Origin: Arthrobacter sp. Alg241-R88 | GTDB lineage: Bacteria > Actinomycetota > Actinomycetes > Actinomycetales > Micrococcaceae | Reading direction: 5' to 3' | NCBI RefSeq assembly: GCF_900537115.1 | Contig: NZ_UNRG01000005.1 | Span: forward strand, 62,001 to 126,000 | Length of the DNA stretch: 64,000 nt | Position numbers and translations under genes: made by a program | Part shown: positions 52,700-61,872 of the stretch, piece after piece | Layout of the letters: each line of letters starts with the position of its first letter | How positions within the stretch are numbered: the stretch's first letter is position 1 | The notes under the pieces: model-generated | What the model was told of the DNA's origin: nothing | The model's input: only the letters and a program-made list of their open reading frames with translations | Databases searched by the model: none

Positions 52700-54010
52700 A
52701 TGGACAGCGACACCCTGCTCGATTTCCTGTTGGTCCTCTTTTTTGTGCTGCTGGGCGGGGTGTTCGCCGGCACGGAGATGGCGCTGGTTTCCCTCCGCGA
52801 GAGCCAGGTACGCCGGATGGAGAAGTCCGGAAAGCGCGGCGCCCGAATCGCGGCGCTGGCCGGGAATCCCAACCGGTTCCTCTCAACGGTCCAGATCGGC
52901 GTGACGCTGTCCGGCTTCTTCTCGGCTGCCTACGGCGCCTCCACCATCGCGCCCGATGTCGAACCCCTTCTGGAAGGCATCGGTTTCGGTGCCTCTGCGG
53001 AACCGATCGCTTTCATCGGCATGACGCTGCTGGTCGCTTACCTCTCCCTGGTCCTCGGCGAACTGGTGCCCAAGAGACTGGCCATGCAGAGCGCCGTCGG
53101 ATTCACGAAAGTCCTTGCCCCTCCCCTGGGCGTCCTCTCCGAAATCATGCGGCCCGCCGTCTGGCTGCTGTCCGCGTCCACGGACGCGGTCGTGAGGCTG
53201 TTCGGAGGTGACCCGAATGCCAAGCAGGAGAGCGTCAGCTCCGAGGAACTGTGGGACATGGTGGCCGAGAGCGAGGTACTGGAAGAGCACAGCCGCAGCA
53301 TCCTCTCGGACGTCTTCGGCGCGGGAAACCGCTCGCTGCAGGAGGTAATGCGCCCCCGCACCGAGGTGACCTTCATCAATGGCAACCTCAGCATCGCCGA
53401 GGCGTTCAGCATGGTCAGGGACGCCCCCTACTCGCGCTATCCCGTGATGGACAAAACGCCCGACGACGTCCTTGGCTTCATCCACGTCCGTGACCTCGTG
53501 CCCCGGGACGGGAAGCACGACGACGGGCACGTGCGGGACATCGTGCGGGAGATCCTTCCGCTGCCGGGGACCAACAAAGTGCTGCCCTCCCTGCAGCGGA
53601 TGCGCAGGCTGGGCCAGCACATCGCGCTGGTTGTGGACGAATACGGCGGCACGGACGGCATCGTCACTCTTGAGGACCTGGTCGAGGAGCTGGTGGGCGA
53701 AATCTACGATGAGTACGACGCCGGTGTGGACGCCGAGGACCGGGTCACCAGGGCCAACGGATCGCTTGACGTGGACGGCGGGCTCATCCTTCAGGAGTTC
53801 GCCTCGGCGTCCGGCATAGAACTGCCGGAGGGGCACTACGAGACAGTCGCGGGGTTCGTCATTGACCGGCTGGGGCGGCTGCCGCGGACGGGTGACAGTG
53901 TGGAAGCGGACGGCCATGTGCTGACCGTAACGGCAATGGACCGGCTGCGTATCGCTCGGATCCGGGTGACGCCGGCGGACGGGAAGGAACCGCCGTTGAC
54001 CGGGAAGTAG
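52700..54010 (+). CDS. CorC/HlyC-type membrane protein (CNNM + CBS pair)
   Basis: 436 aa. N-terminal DUF21/CNNM membrane domain with four helices (FLLVLFFVLLGGVFAGTEMALVS...LVLGELVPKRLAMQ), a CBS-domain pair (about 205-340; VMRPRTEVTFINGN, VVDEYGGTDGIVTLEDLVEELVGEI) and a C-terminal CorC_HlyC domain. Such proteins take part in Mg/Co efflux or homeostasis. No Shine-Dalgarno; TAGTGT 6 bases before the ATG could be a -10 of a leaderless mRNA. Confidence 0.88.
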   Translation: MDSDTLLDFLLVLFFVLLGGVFAGTEMALVSLRESQVRRMEKSGKRGARIAALAGNPNRFLSTVQIGVTLSGFFSAAYGASTIAPDVEPLLEGIGFGASAEPIAFIGMTLLVAYLSLVLGELVPKRLAMQSAVGFTKVLAPPLGVLSEIMRPAVWLLSASTDAVVRLFGGDPNAKQESVSSEELWDMVAESEVLEEHSRSILSDVFGAGNRSLQEVMRPRTEVTFINGNLSIAEAFSMVRDAPYSRYPVMDKTPDDVLGFIHVRDLVPRDGKHDDGHVRDIVREILPLPGTNKVLPSLQRMRRLGQHIALVVDEYGGTDGIVTLEDLVEELVGEIYDEYDAGVDAEDRVTRANGSLDVDGGLILQEFASASGIELPEGHYETVAGFVIDRLGRLPRTGDSVEADGHVLTVTAMDRLRIARIRVTPADGKEPPLTGK

Positions 54011-54162
54011 ACCGGGAAGCCCGTGGCGCTGCCTCCCTCCACTTCTTCATTGACAGTGATCCGAAGCGGAGATGCAATTGAATTGGCTCCAGCAGTCGGC
54101 CGGAGCCAGTCCACGAAGCGGCCTCCGCTTCCGTGAGGCCGCCCAAAAATTGGAGGTCCCCA

Positions 54163-54597
54163 ATGGGACAGGCACGCGAAGTCATGGATCGCCTCACCAC
54201 CGCCATGAATGACAAAGACAAAGATACGCTGGCAAGTTGCTACGCCGCAGACGCCGTTGCCTACACCCCTGACGAAGGGGAACTGAACGGCCGGGACGCC
54301 ATCACCAACTACCTCTTCCACTTCTGGGAAGCCCTGCCCGACGTGCACTACGAGTACGCGGAGAGGCACGAAGCCGGGAACGTGGCGATTGACGAGGGGT
54401 TTGTGGTCGGTACGAACACCGGACCGCTGCGCATGCCCTCCGGCGAAGCCCTCCAGCCCACCGGCAAGCAGGTCAGGATCAGGAGCTGTGACATCGCCAG
54501 GGTGGAGGGCGGGGAGATCGCCTCCCACCACTTCTACTTCGATCAAGTGGAGTTCCTGGCACAGCTCGGACTGATGCGCGAGTTGTCTTCGCACTGA
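54163..54597 (+). CDS. SnoaL-like cyclase/ketosteroid-isomerase-fold protein
   Basis: 144 aa, GGAGG 6 bases before the ATG. MDRLTTAMNDKDKDTLASCYAADAVAYTPDEGELNGRDAI is the usual SnoaL helix-strand beginning, and the end has EGGEIASHHFYFDQVEFLAQLGLM. Cone-shaped NTF2 fold; SnoaL members isomerise or cyclise small molecules, but many are uncharacterised. Stands alone. Confidence 0.85.
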   Translation: MGQAREVMDRLTTAMNDKDKDTLASCYAADAVAYTPDEGELNGRDAITNYLFHFWEALPDVHYEYAERHEAGNVAIDEGFVVGTNTGPLRMPSGEALQPTGKQVRIRSCDIARVEGGEIASHHFYFDQVEFLAQLGLMRELSSH

Positions 54598-54625
54598 AGG
54601 ACGCCCGGCCTGCCGTCTTAACTAA

Positions 54626-54665
54626 TAAGCCGTGGATACCTTGAAGGAAAGGTACCCACGGCTTA
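54626..54665. terminator. bidirectional terminator
   Basis: Inverted repeat TAAGCCGTGG...CCACGGCTTA with further pairing of TACCTT and AAGGTA, between converging SnoaL-like and VOC genes. Confidence 0.75.
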
Positions 54666-54791
54666 GTCACGCACGCCTATTTGCAGGCAGTTCCCGCGGG
54701 TAGCCGTACGGAAAGTGACGCGGGCGGACGTTGGCGAGCGCCGACGTCGTACGTTCCTTCGGTCAGGCGCCCTGACGTGTCCGCTCAGATG

Positions 54792-55172
54792 CTACGTGCG
54801 CTGGGTGATATTGAGAATGTTCCTCTCGCTGTCCAGGAACCAGGCGGACTTTCCCCAGTCGTCAGTGACAAGGCCGTTCTCCGTCTTCAAGCCGGGCTGA
54901 TCGTAATCCTCAAAAACAACGCCTCGGCTCCGCAGTTCCTCCATGTCGCGTTCGATGTTGTTTGATTCCCAGCCCATCTGGGTGTTCTTTGCTGTCCCTG
55001 CGTTGTCCGTCTGATAGATGAGGAAGCTCGTTCCATTGCCGCAGCGGTACAGCAGGCTGTACTCCTCCATGGCTTCGGAACTTTCCAAACCCAGCTTGTC
55101 CCGATAAAACTCCTTGGCCCGGTTGATGTCCTTCGCGGGCAGGACAGCCATGATTGCTGAGTCCTTGAGCAT
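54792..55172 (-). CDS. VOC/glyoxalase-family protein
   Basis: 126 aa: MAVLPAKDINRAKEFYRDKLGL and later GKSAWFLDSERNILNITQ, the two beta-alpha-beta-beta-beta halves of the vicinal-oxygen-chelate fold. No conserved His/Glu metal set is obvious, so it may be a binding or stress protein rather than glyoxalase I. Followed by a bidirectional terminator. Confidence 0.85.
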   Translation of the reverse strand: MLKDSAIMAVLPAKDINRAKEFYRDKLGLESSEAMEEYSLLYRCGNGTSFLIYQTDNAGTAKNTQMGWESNNIERDMEELRSRGVVFEDYDQPGLKTENGLVTDDWGKSAWFLDSERNILNITQRT

Positions 55173-55397
55173 GATGAATTCCTTTGTGCATTATTCGCGT
55201 TGGCGGGGATGCTCTCCCCTCTTACGTCCCCGGAGTATTCCCTATTCCGAGGCCGCGTGGCCACCCGTTCCGCCATAACCGGCCAGCCACCTGGGACCCT
55301 GCTGCGCCCCCCAGCGATGATCGCCGCAGAGTCCCCGACGCCTACGTGGCCATTATCGAACCGAATTCCCTCTACGGAAATAGGCAATTCATTGTCC

Positions 55398-55901
55398 CTA
55401 TGCTTGCTTCAAGCCCTTGGCGTACGCGGCTTGCCCCACGTGCTGCAGGCAGTCCGCAAGGGTGCTTACCAGCCGGACGCCGAGGGTGACCGGCGGGTCC
55501 CACCGGGTGTCCACTATGCGGTCCAAATCCTCATCGCCGAGCGTGCGCACAAACTCCACCGTTTGCCGGTGGACAGCGTCGTAGTAACCGAGCAGCAGTT
55601 CCGGCGGCGCCTGTACCGCGGCCACCTGGTCGCTTGAATGGCCGTAGCCGGTGTCGTTCCGGGACAGTGGGAGGCCAAAGCGGCCCACGAAGTCCTGCGC
55701 GGTCCACACTTGGTCCAGTCCCCCGGCGTCGGCCACCTGCACATCCTCCACCCGGGCAAGGTGCCAAATCAGCCAGGCGATTGAGTTCCCAGTGCCACCG
55801 GGCCGCCGGGCCAGGGACCCGTCGTCGAGCCCTTTTAGTGTGGCTTCCACCGTTTCCCTGATTCTGCTGAAGGAGTCCAGCAGCAGTTCGTTGGACTTCA
55901 T
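55398..55901 (-). CDS. DinB/DUF664-family protein
   Basis: 167 aa four-helix protein: LIWHLARVEDVQVADAGG and the later LADCLQHVGQAAYAKGL give His residues in the positions that bind metal in DinB/DUF664 proteins, many of which are mycothiol-dependent transferases in actinobacteria. Substrate unknown. Confidence 0.85.
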   Translation of the reverse strand: MKSNELLLDSFSRIRETVEATLKGLDDGSLARRPGGTGNSIAWLIWHLARVEDVQVADAGGLDQVWTAQDFVGRFGLPLSRNDTGYGHSSDQVAAVQAPPELLLGYYDAVHRQTVEFVRTLGDEDLDRIVDTRWDPPVTLGVRLVSTLADCLQHVGQAAYAKGLKQA

Positions 55902-55943
55902 TGGTGCCCCCTCGTCGCTGCAGGCCTGGGGAAGACCCGCTGA

Positions 55944-56150
55944 TTAGTTCTCCTGGCCGCCGTTTTCGTCGTCTGGCTTGTCGCGGGCCGCCCGCAGGCG
56001 CTGCTCCAACTTGGACTCTGCATCCCTTCTGCGGTAGCCGATGGAGCGGACCTGCTCAGCCGTGGGATGGCGGTGCTCCCGCTCCCACGCATGGTCGTTT
56101 ACCCCCGTTACAGGCACAGCGGCCTCGTCCGGTTTGTTGTTTTCACCCAT
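55944..56150 (-). CDS. small charged protein of unknown function
   Basis: 68 aa, begins MGENNKPDEAAVPVTGVNDH, then AWEREHRHPTAEQVRSIGYRRRDAESKLEQRLRA and an acidic end. Highly charged, probably helical in the middle. I do not recognise the family, but regular codon use and position 43 bp from the DinB gene on the same strand support it. Confidence 0.6.
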   Translation of the reverse strand: MGENNKPDEAAVPVTGVNDHAWEREHRHPTAEQVRSIGYRRRDAESKLEQRLRAARDKPDDENGGQEN

Positions 56151-56360
56151 ACCGGATGGTCTCACACCAGGGGGTGGGGCAACAGGCCCAGGCCCTCCTG
56201 CGGGACACGTGATGGCGGTCTGGGCAGTCGTTGGGAATCCCATCAATGCCTTCTCCTCATCGGTTGTTCACCGCGCGTTTGGAACCCGGACGCCGGGGCT
56301 TTCTACTGTCGCAGGAACGGCGGCCTGAAGCGTGGCCGCGAACCATGCAGGAAGGCAGCC

Positions 56361-57545
56361 ATGACCATCAAAATCCACCAGCCCAGCTTCAGCCGGCGGG
56401 CCGCTTTGGCAGCCGCCGGAACCCTGGGCGCGCTGGGAGCCACAGTGGCCGCGGGAACCGGGGCCACGGCGACGCCGGGCGCGAAGGCCCCCAAGCCAAC
56501 CCTCGCGTTCCGCCCTGACGGCCGGTTCAAGGTGGTCCAGTTCAACGACACCCAGGACGACGAGCAGACGGACCGCCGCACCATCGAACTGATGGACCGC
56601 ACGCTGGACGCGGAGAAGCCGGACTTTGTGGTGATTAACGGCGACGTCATCAACGGCGGCTGCGATACGGAGCTGGAGGTCAAGCAGGCGCTGAACCACG
56701 TGGTCCAGCCGATGGAAAGCCGGAAGATCCCGTGGGCCATCACGTTCGGCAACCACGATGAGGACTCCGTGGCCAGGACCGGGATGACCGAAGCCAGGAT
56801 GCTCCAGTTCCTGCAAACCTACGAATACAACGTTAATGGCGACACCACCGACGGCGTCACCGGAACGTCCAACTCGCTGCTGCTGGTCCAGTCCTCCAAG
56901 TCCAAGGACCCTGCCTTCGGCCTGTGGCTCATCGACACCGGCCGCTACGCCCCGGACAGCATCAACGGCCAGGACTTCGAGGGCTACCCGGACTGGGACT
57001 GGGTACGGATGGACCAGGTCACCTGGTACCGCAACCTCTCGATCGCCACCGAGCAGAAATACGGGAGGAAGATCCCGTCACTCATGTGGGGGCACATCGC
57101 CCTTCACGAGCACCGCAACATGTGGTTCGCCAGCATCGATTCGCGGACGGACGCGGACCACCAGCGCGCCGTGAAGAAGCACAGCATCACGGGCGAGCGG
57201 AACGAGGACGAGTGCCCAGGCCCCTTCAACTCCGGCCTGTTTAACGCTTTCCTCGAGCGCGGCGATGTGCGCGGCTACTTCGTGGGCCACGACCACGTCA
57301 ACACCTACGTGGGCAACTACTACGGCGTGGAGCTTGGCTACGGTCCCGGGACAGGGTTCGGCGCTTACGGGCTGCCGGGCGCCGACCGGAACCGGCTCCG
57401 CGGCGCGCGCGTCTTCGAACTGGACGAGAACCACGCGCGAATCTACAAAGAGACCCGGCTCGTTTTCGCCAAGGATGTGGGCATCGACCTGACAGCGAAT
57501 GACCAGCCGATCACGCCCCTGCCCCTGGGCCCGGCGCAGCTCTAG
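56361..57545 (+). CDS. Tat-exported calcineurin-like metallophosphoesterase
   Basis: 394 aa; GGAAGG 7 bases before the ATG. N-terminal SRRAALAAAG is a Tat-type signal. Binuclear metal motifs follow in order: Asp63 (FNDTQD), GD (94-95, VINGDVING), GNHD (130-133), GHIALHEH and GHDH. Family of purple-acid-phosphatase-like Icc/phosphodiesterases (Dcr2-like). It probably releases phosphate from extracellular esters; substrate unknown. Confidence 0.88.
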   Translation: MTIKIHQPSFSRRAALAAAGTLGALGATVAAGTGATATPGAKAPKPTLAFRPDGRFKVVQFNDTQDDEQTDRRTIELMDRTLDAEKPDFVVINGDVINGGCDTELEVKQALNHVVQPMESRKIPWAITFGNHDEDSVARTGMTEARMLQFLQTYEYNVNGDTTDGVTGTSNSLLLVQSSKSKDPAFGLWLIDTGRYAPDSINGQDFEGYPDWDWVRMDQVTWYRNLSIATEQKYGRKIPSLMWGHIALHEHRNMWFASIDSRTDADHQRAVKKHSITGERNEDECPGPFNSGLFNAFLERGDVRGYFVGHDHVNTYVGNYYGVELGYGPGTGFGAYGLPGADRNRLRGARVFELDENHARIYKETRLVFAKDVGIDLTANDQPITPLPLGPAQL

Positions 57546-57695
57546 CGGCTATCCCCACACTTTTAGAAAGTACGGCGGCGGGACCCGGCTTCCAGCGCAG
57601 GCCTCCCTTTGGGCGCGGGGTCTTGCCCGCGGGGACCGCCCCTTCCGCTTCCAGGCGGATCGGGGAACCATAGGTTTGGGAGAAGGAGTTCACCG

Positions 57696-58091
57696 GTGAG
57701 CTATAAAAAGGACCCTCGCGTTGATCACTATATCGACGCGCTCCCGCCCTGGCAGCAGGACATCTGCCGGCAGGTCCGGGACTTGGTGCACGCCGCTGAT
57801 CCCGCCGTCGAGGAAACCATCAAACGCACCGTCCAGCCGTACTTCGTCCTGCAGGGCAACATCTGCGCGCTGCTCGCGGCGAAGGACCACGTCAACGTGT
57901 TCCTGTACGACGGCGGCATCACCCCTGACCCGCACAGCATCATCACCGGGGGCCACGGCAACAAGACCGGCCGGATGATTTCGTATTACGAGGGCGAGCC
58001 GATCAACGAGGAAGCCCTGGTGGAGATGTTCCGTGCGATCATCGCCAACAACCGGGCCGGGGGCTGGCGGCGGATCAAGGCTGGGCAGTAA
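57696..58091 (+). CDS. DUF1801 protein (YdhG-like)
   Basis: 131 aa from a GTG with AGAAGGAG 7 bases upstream. Motifs YIDALPPWQQDICRQVRDLVH and ALLAAKDHVNVFLYDGGITPDP; small alpha/beta fold of unknown function, widespread in actinobacteria. Stands alone downstream of the phosphoesterase. Confidence 0.85.
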   Translation: MSYKKDPRVDHYIDALPPWQQDICRQVRDLVHAADPAVEETIKRTVQPYFVLQGNICALLAAKDHVNVFLYDGGITPDPHSIITGGHGNKTGRMISYYEGEPINEEALVEMFRAIIANNRAGGWRRIKAGQ

Positions 58092-58183
58092 CAGACCGCC
58101 GCTTTCCCCATAAACCAATCATGACAAGGGGGTCTGACATTTTCCGTCGGCCGGCTCCCGTCCGGATTCGCAGTGGCGGATAG

Positions 58184-58531
58184 CTAGTCCGGCGGCGCCT
58201 CGGCCAAGGACAGGCTGTTGCCGTCCGGATCAAGGACGACGACGTGGCGCACCCCGTTGCCGTAGGTTTCCACCGGATCATGGTTAACGCCGCGGGCGGC
58301 GAGGCGGGAAAGAATGTCATCAAGGCCTTCCACACCGAGCGTCAGCAGCGCGCCGCCTGCCCGGTCCGGCTGCTCTGCAACGAAGAGCCAGGCGGTTTCG
58401 TTGACCTCCCAGAGCGCCTCGTCGCCGATGATTTCGTCGGCCGGGCGCCCGAAAAACGCCGCGAACCACTCAAGTGCCCTCGCCTGGTTTGTCACCGGGA
58501 CACCTGCATAGAGGTATGACATCGAGCCCAT
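58184..58531 (-). CDS. VOC/glyoxalase-family protein
   Basis: 115 aa, begins MGSMSYLYAGVPVTNQARALEWF, ends YGNGVRHVVVLDPDGNSLSLAEAP; two VOC modules. Glu in the middle (LWEVNETAWLFV) and a late His may bind metal. The 3' neighbour of a two- or three-gene minus-strand group (hydrolase, acetyltransferase), 11 bp after the hydrolase stop. Confidence 0.8.
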   Translation of the reverse strand: MGSMSYLYAGVPVTNQARALEWFAAFFGRPADEIIGDEALWEVNETAWLFVAEQPDRAGGALLTLGVEGLDDILSRLAARGVNHDPVETYGNGVRHVVVLDPDGNSLSLAEAPPD

Positions 58532-58542
58532 GTCGCCTGATC

Positions 58543-59406
58543 CTAGTCCCGCACCCAGCCGATTTTCCTGAGCCAACCGGTCAGGATGGGGAGCACCACC
58601 GAACTGTGCATCGCGCCAAGATGGTCCAGCCCGGGAAGGACCTGCACGTCCCAGCCGGCGGCGGTGAGCGCGTCGCGGTGCCTGGCCAGCGGCTCCCCGA
58701 TGCTCACCCGGACGCCGCCCCACTGCGGGCTGTAGTCGATCTGGTCCTCGGATCCAGCAAAAGCCAGCCGGAACAGGCCGGGCGGCAGTGTGGCGGCGCC
58801 GTCGTCGAAATCCTCAAGCCCCTCGTACAGGGTGACGAACTGCCGTGTCTGCGCCTCGGTGGCCTGCACGGACACCGAGTCCCAGTCCCCCGGTTCGGCC
58901 TCTTCGACTGCGACGGCGGACGGGTCAGGTGGTTGCGTGGACGCGGCGTGGGCCGCCCGGCTAACCGCCAGCATGCTCCGGTACGGCCCGTCCCGGGGCG
59001 GGAAACCACCCATGGCCAGCGCCCGGAGCCGGTCAGTGCGCAGGGCCAACTGAAGACCGGCAAGGGCCAGCCAGGAGTAGCCGTAGTAGCCAAAGGCGCC
59101 GGCGCCGCCCGCATCGGCAATGGCCAATAAGTCGGCAGAGAGGTTCTCAGGAGTGAGGGTCTTCGCCGCGGGCTGGGCCATCCGGTGGCCTTCATAGTCG
59201 GCAACGATGAGCCGGTTCGAGCGGGACAGCCCTGCCACCAAAGCACGCCCCAAGTCAGGATCGCCGCCCCACTTACGCATGGTCTCCGCCTCCTCCGGCG
59301 GATGCGGGGCGAGCCGGACCGGCAGCAGCAGCGCAGGACCGTCGCCATGAACGGAAACAGGAATGACGGTGCCGTCATGAAGAACAGCCTCAGCGGTAGC
59401 AGCCAT
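58543..59406 (-). CDS. alpha/beta hydrolase
   Basis: 287 aa. The nucleophile elbow is GYSWLA; the late LDHLGAMHSSV carries the His. The start after GGGGCC gives MAATAEAVLHDGTVIPVSVHGDG. The oxyanion region is unlike esterases of defined class, so the substrate is unknown. It is co-oriented with the GNAT gene 11 bp upstream and the VOC gene downstream. Confidence 0.8.
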   Translation of the reverse strand: MAATAEAVLHDGTVIPVSVHGDGPALLLPVRLAPHPPEEAETMRKWGGDPDLGRALVAGLSRSNRLIVADYEGHRMAQPAAKTLTPENLSADLLAIADAGGAGAFGYYGYSWLALAGLQLALRTDRLRALAMGGFPPRDGPYRSMLAVSRAAHAASTQPPDPSAVAVEEAEPGDWDSVSVQATEAQTRQFVTLYEGLEDFDDGAATLPPGLFRLAFAGSEDQIDYSPQWGGVRVSIGEPLARHRDALTAAGWDVQVLPGLDHLGAMHSSVVLPILTGWLRKIGWVRD

Positions 59407-59417
59407 AACAGGCCCCT

Positions 59418-59921
59418 TCAGTGGTCGCGCCCAACCCGGACCATCCGCAACTCGGGCACGCTTTCCCACTCAGGCGGCAGCAGGCCCCGCTTGCCGTCGG
59501 GGCGGAAGCCGTGCCGGCGGTAGAAGGCCTGGGCCTTTGGGTTGTCCGCCAGCACCCAAAGGTACGCCGGTGAGTCCCCGATCGCGGCACCCAGCAATGC
59601 TGCTCCCAACCCCATGCCCTGGGCACGGCCGAGGATGTAGATCGAGTACAGCTCCAATGGAACGGGACCATCCTCGTCGCGGCCTGGACCGGCGTCGGCA
59701 AATCCCACCACTTCATTGTTGGAATCCACGGCTAGGATCCGCGGGTCAGGCCCGTCCAGGTGCTTCCGACGGCGTTCCACCCGTTCCGGAATCGCATCGC
59801 GGCGGGCGGCGAAAAACTGCGGGGACAGGAGGTGGGGGTAGCACTCCTCGTGGGACAGCGTGTGCATCAGCACCACCGCCTCGGCATCTTCCGGCGTAGC
59901 CCGGCGCAACTGATAGTCCAT
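59418..59921 (-). CDS. GNAT-family N-acetyltransferase
   Basis: 167 aa: MDYQLRRATPEDAEAVVLM at the start, EVVGFADAGPGR, LYSIYILGRAQGMGLGAALLGAA (the acetyl-CoA site, QGMGLG) and AFYRRHGFRPDG define a GNAT acetyltransferase. Substrate unknown. First gene of the minus-strand group. Confidence 0.9.
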   Translation of the reverse strand: MDYQLRRATPEDAEAVVLMHTLSHEECYPHLLSPQFFAARRDAIPERVERRRKHLDGPDPRILAVDSNNEVVGFADAGPGRDEDGPVPLELYSIYILGRAQGMGLGAALLGAAIGDSPAYLWVLADNPKAQAFYRRHGFRPDGKRGLLPPEWESVPELRMVRVGRDH

Positions 59922-60042
59922 GCTTCAGCCTAACGAAGCGGCACGCAACGTCTCCGTCCCGGAAGAAAAGAGCCCTTCGTGCCGCCCGGGTGATGCATAT
60001 CAACCTCCTAAGCCTTGCCCTTCCCTGGGGACCGCAGCATAC

Positions 60043-60072
60043 TTATTAGCAGGACTAATTAGCAATGCTAAG
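60043..60072. promoter_or_regulatory. MarR-type operator
   Basis: Two adjoining palindromes: ATTAGCAGGACTAAT (60045-60059) and TTAGCAATGCTAA (60059-60071). The second covers the first possible ATG of the regulator gene, fitting autorepression of the marR-MFS operon. Confidence 0.6.
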
Positions 60073-60097
60073 CATCTTCAGGAGGCGCAACGCAAGC

Positions 60098-60559
60098 GTG
60101 ACCACCACCAAGCCCGAGAACACTGAAACGGCAGAGTCCGTCAGCCCCGACAGCCTGGCCATAGATCTTCGCACGGCAGTGATGCGCACATCCCGCCGGC
60201 TCCGTGTCGAGGCAACGGGCGACGTTATCACTCCCGGCCAGTACACCGTCCTGGCCCAGCTCAATGGGTACGGAGCGCAGACCCTCCGAACCCTCGCCGA
60301 CCGGGAGCATGTGCAGGCTCCGTCCATGACCCGGATCGTCAATGCCCTGGCCGAGCAGGGTTTCGTGTCCAGGGCTGCCAATCCCGACGACGGGCGGCAG
60401 GTCCACGTGGACATCACCGACGCCGGCCGGGCCGTTTTGGCGGAGGCCAGGAACCAGCGGACTGCCTGGCTGGCACAGCGTGTGGCTGGGTTGAGCGAAG
60501 AGGACCGGCTGGTGCTGAGCCGCGCGGCGCACATCATGCAGGAGATGAGCGGCAAATGA
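60098..60559 (+). CDS. MarR-family transcriptional regulator
   Basis: 153 aa from a GTG with AGGAGG 12 bases upstream; an ATG at 60065 is an alternative but lies in the putative operator. Winged helix with GQYTVLAQLN, LADREHVQAPSMTRIVNALAEQGFV and the wing NPDDGRQVHVDITDAGRAVL typical of MarR. The stop overlaps the following MFS gene by 4 bases, so the two are an operon and the protein probably represses it until a drug or phenolic ligand binds. Confidence 0.85.
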   Translation: MTTTKPENTETAESVSPDSLAIDLRTAVMRTSRRLRVEATGDVITPGQYTVLAQLNGYGAQTLRTLADREHVQAPSMTRIVNALAEQGFVSRAANPDDGRQVHVDITDAGRAVLAEARNQRTAWLAQRVAGLSEEDRLVLSRAAHIMQEMSGK

Positions 60560-61815
60560 GTGCGATGTTCAGGGCCCTGGAAAACCGCAACTACCGGATC
60601 TGGGCTGGCGGTGCGCTGGTGTCCAACGTCGGCACCTGGATGCAGCGGGTGGCCCAGGACTGGCTGGTCCTGACCGTCCTTACCAACCATTCCGGCGCCG
60701 CCGTCGGCATTACGACCGCCCTGCAGTTCCTTCCCATGCTGCTGCTTGGCCCGTACGGCGGCGTGCTGGCGGACCGCTACCGCAAGCGGGTGATCCTGCT
60801 GTGGACGCAGGTGGCCATGGGCTTGACCGGACTGGTGCTTGGATTGCTGGTGGTTACCGGCAGCGCCCAACTGTGGCACGCCTACCTGGCCGCCCTTTGC
60901 CTGGGCATCGCCAGCGCCATCGACGCCCCCGCGCGCCAGTCCTTCGTCTCCGAGCTCGTGGGGCAGGACAACATCTCGAACGCGGTGGCGTTGAACTCCG
61001 CGTCCTTCAACACCGCCCGGCTTACCGGCCCCGCCGTCGCCGGTGTGCTGATCGCCTGGGTGGGCACCGGGCCCGTCTTCCTGCTCAACGCTGCCAGCTA
61101 CGCCGCCGTCATCATCTCGCTGTTCCTGATCCGCACCTCGGAGCTGGCCCCGGCCGCCCGGGCGGGGCGCGGGAAGCACCAGGTGGCTGAAGGCGTCCGC
61201 TATGTCCGGCAAAGGCCTGACCTCGTGCTGATTATGGTCCTGGTGGGCATCCTGGGCGCCTTTGGCATGAACTTTCCCATCATCAACGCGCTGATGACCA
61301 CCACCGAGTTCGGTGTGGGTCCCAGCGAATTCGGGCTCCTCGGCTCCATCATGGCCGTGGGAACACTGGCTGGCGCCCTGCTGGCGGCGCGGCGGGCCGG
61401 GCCTAGGCTGCGGTACCTGCTGGGCGGTGCGCTCGGGCTCGGGTTCTTCACGCTCCTTGGCAGCGTGTCGCCGTCGTTCTGGCTGTACGCCGCGGTGTTG
61501 ATACCTGTCGGCCTGGCATCCATCACCTTCCTGAACAGCTGCAACACCAGCATCCAACTCTCGGTGGAACCCCAGTTCCGGGGGCGCGTGCTGGCCCTGT
61601 ACCTGGCGGTCCTGCAGGGCGGAACTGCAGTTGGGGCACCACTGATGGGGTGGATCGGCTCAGAGTTCGGCGCGCGCTGGTCCGTGGCTGCCGGGGGTGC
61701 GGTGGTTTTGGTGGCCGCCCTGGTTGCCGTGATCGTGGTCAGCAGGCGGAATCAGCTAACGTTCCGCGACAACCTGCGAACCGTGTTCCGCAGGCGGCGC
61801 GAGCCCGCGGTGTAA
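60556..61815 (+). CDS. MFS exporter (EntS/MFS_3 type)
   Basis: 419 aa, twelve helices. Starts MSAMFRALENRNYRIWAGGALVSNVGTWMQRVAQDWLV, the normal beginning of MFS_3 exporters, and has LADRYRKRVILLWTQVAMG in loop 2-3. Translationally coupled to the MarR regulator, so likely an inducible exporter of a toxic compound. Confidence 0.88.
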   Translation: MSAMFRALENRNYRIWAGGALVSNVGTWMQRVAQDWLVLTVLTNHSGAAVGITTALQFLPMLLLGPYGGVLADRYRKRVILLWTQVAMGLTGLVLGLLVVTGSAQLWHAYLAALCLGIASAIDAPARQSFVSELVGQDNISNAVALNSASFNTARLTGPAVAGVLIAWVGTGPVFLLNAASYAAVIISLFLIRTSELAPAARAGRGKHQVAEGVRYVRQRPDLVLIMVLVGILGAFGMNFPIINALMTTTEFGVGPSEFGLLGSIMAVGTLAGALLAARRAGPRLRYLLGGALGLGFFTLLGSVSPSFWLYAAVLIPVGLASITFLNSCNTSIQLSVEPQFRGRVLALYLAVLQGGTAVGAPLMGWIGSEFGARWSVAAGGAVVLVAALVAVIVVSRRNQLTFRDNLRTVFRRRREPAV

Positions 61816-61872
61816 GCACGAACCGTTGTGTTCACGTTGGCGCGTCGCACGTACCAGGAGGCAGCCCCGTCG

